Assembly (NCBI GenBank): GCA_024196135.1
Contig: JAMQCK010001068.1
Span: 1-12,407, forward strand
From: Pleurotus ostreatus/Saccharomyces cerevisiae fusant
Taxonomy: Eukaryota > Opisthokonta
Length of the DNA stretch: 12,407 bases
Direction: 5' to 3'
Under the pieces are notes generated by a model. It saw nothing but the letters and a program-made list of their open reading frames with translations, was not told where the DNA came from and searched no databases. Shown in pieces: positions 8,924 through 12,407 of the stretch; the stretch's first letter is position 1; each line of letters begins with the position of its first letter. The translations under genes were made by a program, and so were the position numbers.

Positions 8924-10943
8924 TCACTCTTCCTGACTACCGTCCCCGTCTTCGTCACCCTCATCATCAGCAAGCCAAGCCTCCTCCTCCTCCTTAAACG
9001 CGCCTTCGGGAATCACAAAATCGAGGAACGTATGCTCAGGATCATCAGGCAATGCGAGCTTGTACGTGTTCTTCTTCATCCAACGAGGGTTCATATAGCT
9101 CATGCGTGGTCTTGTCGGTGGCTTGTCGTTCTCAATGTGCAGGAACTTGGGCGGGCCATGGTTGGTCAGGCTGCTGCTGTAGTTCCGGGCTAAAGCACGC
9201 GGGGCGTCGCTTGCCTTCGACAGAACGTACCGGGTGAAAGTGCGAACCTAGGACGTGATCAGCCAAGGCAACGTGAGCTGCAGATATGACTGCACTCACC
9301 TTAGGTGCGATCCATTCCTTCTTCACCATGTTCAGGCGTCGATTCGAGCGTTTAGGGACCGGCACCATGTCATCGTCGGTGGCCTCCGAATCAAAATATC
9401 CCATGTCGGCCAGCTCGTCCGCACCCACCAACTGTGCTGATGCGTCTGGACCGAGGTCCTTGCAGAGCTCCTCTCGAAGCTTTGCCAGCCCAGCGGTATA
9501 CCGGACGGCATCCTAGACGAAGAGGTGAGCGTCATGGAGCAACATCCACAAACAAACCACTGACCGCACGTCTCCTGCGCGATCGTCGCTTTGCCTGCAT
9601 ATCGGCACGGTCCTTTGCAGCCTTGGCGTCGTCGACCGCAGCTTGCTTCTTCTTCCGAAGTGTGTTGAGGTACGTGACCACAAGATCTCTGGCGGTTCCA
9701 TAATCCACAACATCGACGTCCTCCTACGTAGTATTGCAATGTAAGTCCCAAAAATATGCAGATGGTGTGCATGCTCACCAGGCCCGGGCTAGATTTCCAG
9801 TTGGCAATCACGGTGTTCGTCAATTCGTGGATGGCCGACTTGTTCTCTGAGTCGCGCCAGTCGCGCAACCAAAAGATAGGGATTATCTTCCGCTTCGCGC
9901 CATCAGCGCCTTCTGCAAGGGCATCGACGGTGTCATCCGCAACGTCAGGATCGTCTGGAAGATTCATCGAGCCATGGTTTCTCCCAGCATACTCGCCACC
10001 CAACCCTCCGCAAACCGAAAGATGGACGTGCTCCTGCAGAGCGTGAGTGCTTGTCCCTCTCGTAGTTGCTGCCCTGCTTACGAACCCTGATAGCACTGAT
10101 AACTTCCTGCCCGAGGCCGGTGAGCTTCGTGCGCTTCGTTGTTGATGGGACGTCGATGTTGAGCCCCTCCTTCCGTGTGTCTAGGAAGTTGACAACCTTG
10201 CGGGCCAGCTGCACCAGCACTTCGTCGCTCAGCTCCGATGACAGGGAAGCTCCCGCAGAGGTCCCCGATCCACCAAGCCCTTGAAGGGATTCAGCCCGGT
10301 GCGTAGGGAACTGAAATGTTGATTGATACGTCTAATGTGATGTCAGCCACGAAAATAAGCTAGGATGTACCGCGCACCTGCGATACTGGACCGGATGGGT
10401 GATCATTGGGCATGGCAGGCGCTTCGGTGTTGGCGCCGTTCATCCAGGCGCCTCCTGAAGTACCTTTTCCACCGCCGCTTGGTACGTCGTTATCACCTGG
10501 GTTACGCCCGGGCTGATTCACGACAGGGGACGCGCGTGAGCTCACCGAAGCAGCGCAGAAGTACTGTAGTCAACGAACCGGTATATCTCCTTCAAGCATC
10601 GCGCGCTGCTGAACTTGCTGTGCAGACGTGACCGGCTAGCACGAGGTAAGGGTAGATCACCGACGATGTTTGTGCACAGCTCACCATCTGAGACCCAGCA
10701 GGACTCCCACCATAGCCGTTCGTCGGTCTGAACTGATAAGCTGGCGCCATCGCTGACGACGCGTCAAACAGCGCATTGCCTGCCGCATTCTGTTTTGCCT
10801 CCATAGTGAGTCCGCAGGTTTCGGAGGCAACAACGTGTACTCACTTCATGAGCGAAGAAAGCGCCAGCGCCTGGCATCCCCCACATAGCAGCTTGCCTCA
10901 TCCGCTCCTGCCAGTCGCCGTCAAAGAACGGGTTATCGGACAT
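8924..10943 (-). CDS. Unrecognised convergent CACTA accessory gene (candidate TnpA-like protein)
   Basis: Nine exons on the minus strand, reading leftward: 10943-10845, 10798-10685, 10635-10579, 10512-10378, 10331-10086, 10033-9779, 9723-9565, 9512-9300, 9247-8924; about 533 aa. All eight introns (46-66 bp) are phase 0. The chosen start MSDNPFF at 10943 is preceded by a possible 49-bp leader intron (11029-10981, GTAAGA...GCAG); if unspliced, an in-frame ATG at 11084 would add 47 residues. The first ~150 residues are low-complexity and rich in Gly, Ala, Gln and Asn. Then come LVQLARKVVNFLDTRKEG, IIPIFWLRDWRDSENKSAIH, a long basic, probably helical stretch (about 317-353, ending AKRRSRRRR), KKEWIAPKVRTFTRYVLS, and a very acidic C-terminus (about 512-533). 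No catalytic signature is seen. Position at the element end, basic helix and acidic tail suit a DNA-binding accessory protein, but the function is inferred. The third exon and its flanking introns are the least certain. Confidence 0.72.
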
Positions 10944-11272
10944 ATTGCAGTTGAGGGGGAAAGGGATCGGAGGTGGCTTTCTGCGTCGGCCGTTATATGC
11001 CTGCGGCTGCTTATGCATCCCCCTCTTACCATTGGTGGGCACGAAATCTTCGTACGCATCATGCAGGCGCATTGACGGAACCATTTTGGTGGCAGGCAGA
11101 ACGCGCCAGCAATCGGCTCATGCGACGGCCAACAGCGGACGAAGCCCCTTACAGGATGCCTCGTGCAGTGCTAGCTAGCTATGTCTTTACTGAAATGGGT
11201 GTCCAATGATGCAGAATTGGTTCGCGTAGGCTCTCTGGTCAGGAAGACGCAGACCGCCGGGCTAGATTTCAG
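10944..11272 (-). promoter_or_regulatory. Leader and promoter region of the convergent accessory gene
   Basis: No separate gene is supported. On the minus strand a donor GTAAGA at 11029 and acceptor at 10981 (GACGCAG) define a plausible 49-bp intron in the 5' untranslated region. An ATG at 11084 would then begin a short upstream frame out of phase with the main start. This could limit translation, or the ATG may be the true start if the intron is not removed. Confidence 0.4.
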
Positions 11273-11318
11273 CGCGTCGCGTCGCGCGCCGCGCGTCATG
11301 TCACATTCGCGTCGCGTC
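11273..11318. repeat. CpG-dense repeat in the right subterminal region
   Basis: The 11-mer CGCGTCGCGTC occurs at 11273-11283 and again at 11308-11318, separated by GCGCGCCGCGCG-type sequence and CATGTCACATT. The density of CG dinucleotides is far above that of the surrounding subterminal sequence. Confidence 0.6.
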
Positions 11319-11562
11319 ACAGTTTGGAATATGCGGCGGATGTCCCGCGGATGTAACATGCGTCGGAGACATCCCGATGTGGTTGCCGAGGGCCGATGTA
11401 CCTTGCATGTGCGTCAAGCCCTCACATCGTGTGTAAACCAAGTACCATATTACGCAGGTGGCCAATGCTGGATGTACAAGGCATGTGTAAAGACAGCACG
11501 TACACGGGTGGCACATAAATTACACAGGCATGTACCCCGAGTGTATCTCGGAATCCGTACAA
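11319..11562. promoter_or_regulatory. Right subterminal region with repeated GTAC/ATGTAC motifs
   Basis: The 16-mer GATGTAACATGCGTCG at 11350-11365 is identical to 677-692. Short motifs include GATGTACCTTGCATGTG (about 11395), AGTACCATA (about 11440), GGATGTACAAGGCATGTG (about 11470), CACGTACACG (about 11498), GCATGTACCCCG (about 11529) and CCGTACAAGG (about 11555). Pairs of a GTAC motif followed about 10 bp later by GCATGTG or GCATGTA recur. This is typical architecture for the protein-binding subterminal repeats of CACTA elements; the binding protein itself is not proven. Confidence 0.6.
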
Positions 11563-11579
11563 GGCCCAAAAACGCAGTG
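11563..11579 (-). repeat. Right terminal inverted repeat of the CACTA element
   Basis: The plus strand reads GGCCCAAAAACGCAGTG, the inverted partner of 649-665 (15 of 17 matches). It ends in CAGTG, the mirror of the left CACTG. Confidence 0.93.
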
Positions 11580-11582
11580 AAT
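11580..11582. repeat. Target-site duplication, right copy (AAT)
   Basis: AAT directly follows the right terminal repeat and matches the left copy at 646-648. Confidence 0.85.
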
Positions 11583-11744
11583 GGTGGGACGCGCGCCCCG
11601 CAAGGCGCGCGCGGTCCACGTGACCGAGGTCCCGTCAAGGGTGTCGTAGGTACGTCAAGCTACCGCGAATGTAGTAGTACAATGGCCGTGAAGAAACGAA
11701 AAAAAGAAGTAAGAGACCTACTCGGAGCGCGAAGAGTAGCCTTC
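11583..11744. other. Right flanking spacer, no gene seen
   Basis: Host DNA just outside the element: a GC-rich GGCGCGCGCGG stretch around 11604-11612, then CACGTGACCGAGG, then A-rich CGAAAAAAAGAAG sequence. No coding region is supported. Confidence 0.5.
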
Positions 11745-11857
11745 AGCCCAGGTCTCCCACACCTATGCTCTCAATCTAACAGGCACATCTGCTCACCACC
11801 CTCAGCTCAGCAGGCATACCTGCTTTTACTCTTAGCTCAACAGGTGTGCCTTCTATC
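11745..11857 (+). repeat. Degenerate ~30-bp minisatellite, right flank
   Basis: About four units of the family seen at 140-388 are present. The clearest unit, 11831-11854, matches 304-327 at 23 of 24 positions. Others contain TAACAGGCACATCTGCTC (about 11778) and CAGCAGGCATACCTGC (about 11808). Confidence 0.7.
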
Positions 11858-11922
11858 CATGCCCGATGCCCCATATTTTGGAAATTTCCTTTCCTATATT
11901 GTTACACCACGGGCAGACCCAT

Positions 11923-12046
11923 TATAACTACATTGCCCAGGTTTTCAGGGCTCCGTGTTGCTAAATCCAGCAGACTGCTGCTGGGCTGCTAGAGCTGCAG
12001 ATTGTAGCTACATTGTATAACTACATTTTCCAGGTGTCCCAGGGCT
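11923..12046 (+). repeat. Imperfect direct repeat, ~30 bp, two copies
   Basis: Copy 1 (11923-11952) and copy 2 (12016-12046) both begin TATAACTACATT, continue with CCAGG and end CAGGGCT, 93 bp apart. A related GTAGCTACATTG lies between them at 12004-12015. No gene is seen in this stretch. Confidence 0.65.
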
Positions 12047-12082
12047 GTCCAGCCCCCTGCTGCTCGCCATCAGCTATTGCCG

Positions 12083-12407
12083 AAACACACTCGTCGTCGT
12101 CGCCAGTGCTGCTCGTCGTCGCCCCGGCGCGCCCTCCCGAGCGTCGCAACACGTGCCCGCGCCATCCGCGCTCCCGACGCGTCGCGCGCCCCCTCCCGCC
12201 ACCTCGCCCTTACCCCGTGCTCCCGCCCAACACACGAGCGCAATCCCACACTTCTCACCGCGCTCGTCGTCGCCCGACGCGCGCCTCCCGACGCCGCGTC
12301 ACGTGATCCCGCCGCTCCCGCTCCCGACGCGTCGCCCGCGCCTCCCGCCACGTCCCGCGCTGCCCGTTCCCACACCCCTCCTCGACATCGTCGCGCGCAT
12401 TCCCACA
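12083..12407 (+). repeat. GC-rich tandem repeat reaching the window end
   Basis: Three successive units begin after CACA and share the order: CTCGTCGTCGCC-like stretch, CTCCCGA...CGTC...CACGTG, then CTCCCGACGCGTCGC and CCTCCCGCCAC. Unit ends are ATCCCACA at 12250, TTCCCACA at 12374 and TTCCCACA at 12407. The 17-mer CGCTCCCGACGCGTCGC is identical at 12169-12185 and 12319-12335. Units are about 168, 124 and 33+ bp, so the array is irregular. Open frames on both strands here are compositional artefacts. Confidence 0.65.

Larger units (their letters stand above)
649..11579. mobile_element. Complete CACTA (En/Spm) DNA transposon carrying a TET/JBP gene
   Basis: The left end reads CACTGCGTTTTCGGCCC and the complement of the right end reads CACTGCGTTTTTGGGCC, 15 of 17 bases identical, the first 11 without mismatch. 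The trinucleotide AAT stands directly outside both ends (646-648 and 11580-11582), matching the 3-bp target-site duplication of CACTA elements. The interior encodes a Tnp2-like transposase, which fits the superfamily independently of the ends. Four genes are predicted: three rightward (unknown, TET/JBP dioxygenase, transposase) and one leftward from the right end. Subterminal regions have repeated ATGTAC-type motifs, the usual binding sites of the accessory protein in this superfamily. At about 10.9 kb with open reading frames across all splice junctions, it may be an autonomous copy. Activity cannot be judged from one copy; the perfect but very short duplication alone would be weak evidence. 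Confidence 0.93.

Noticed and set aside
12013..12375. Open frames on both strands at the right edge
   Set aside because: They are Arg/Ala/Pro-rich translations of the GC-rich tandem repeat.

Overview
The window looks like nuclear DNA of a mushroom-forming basidiomycete (Agaricomycetes). The genes are cut by many 42-67 bp GT-AG introns, several with CTNAC-type branch sites, and the protein families are ones expanded in that group. I see no bacterial, organellar, tRNA or rRNA features.

Nearly the whole window is one apparently complete DNA transposon of the CACTA (En/Spm) superfamily, positions 649-11579, about 10.9 kb. It starts with CACTGCGTTTT, ends with the inverted complement (15 of 17 bases match), and is flanked on both sides by the 3-bp duplication AAT. 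Subterminal ATGTAC-type motifs and a shared 16-mer lie at both ends.

Inside the element, from left to right, there are four genes. (1) An unrecognised small spliced gene (about 921-1799, +). (2) An intact-looking TET/JBP-family 2-oxoglutarate/Fe(II) DNA dioxygenase (2225-4301, +, 3 exons, 659 aa) with the His-x-Asp...His...Arg active-site set. (3) A 17-exon CACTA/Tnp2-type transposase (4558-8881, +, about 1172 aa). (4) A convergent gene (10943-8924, -) of about 533 aa with eight phase-0 introns and no recognised domain. Gene 4 could be the TnpA-like accessory protein of the element. Transposase and gene 4 end only 42 bp apart.

Together the genes suggest a transposon that carries its own modified-base-making or DNA-demethylating enzyme. 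TET/JBP genes are known in fungi mainly as companions of KDZ transposons. Here the boundaries, target-site duplication and transposase are CACTA type, and this is the most interesting point of the window. Whether the enzyme acts on the element's own ends is inference.

The flanks (1-648 and 11580-12407) hold no supported gene. Degenerate ~30-bp minisatellite units (core CAACAGGTGTGCCTTCT) occur on both sides, so the element appears to have landed in or beside an existing repeat-rich locus. The right end of the window is a GC-rich tandem repeat with units ending in TTCCCACA/ATCCCACA.
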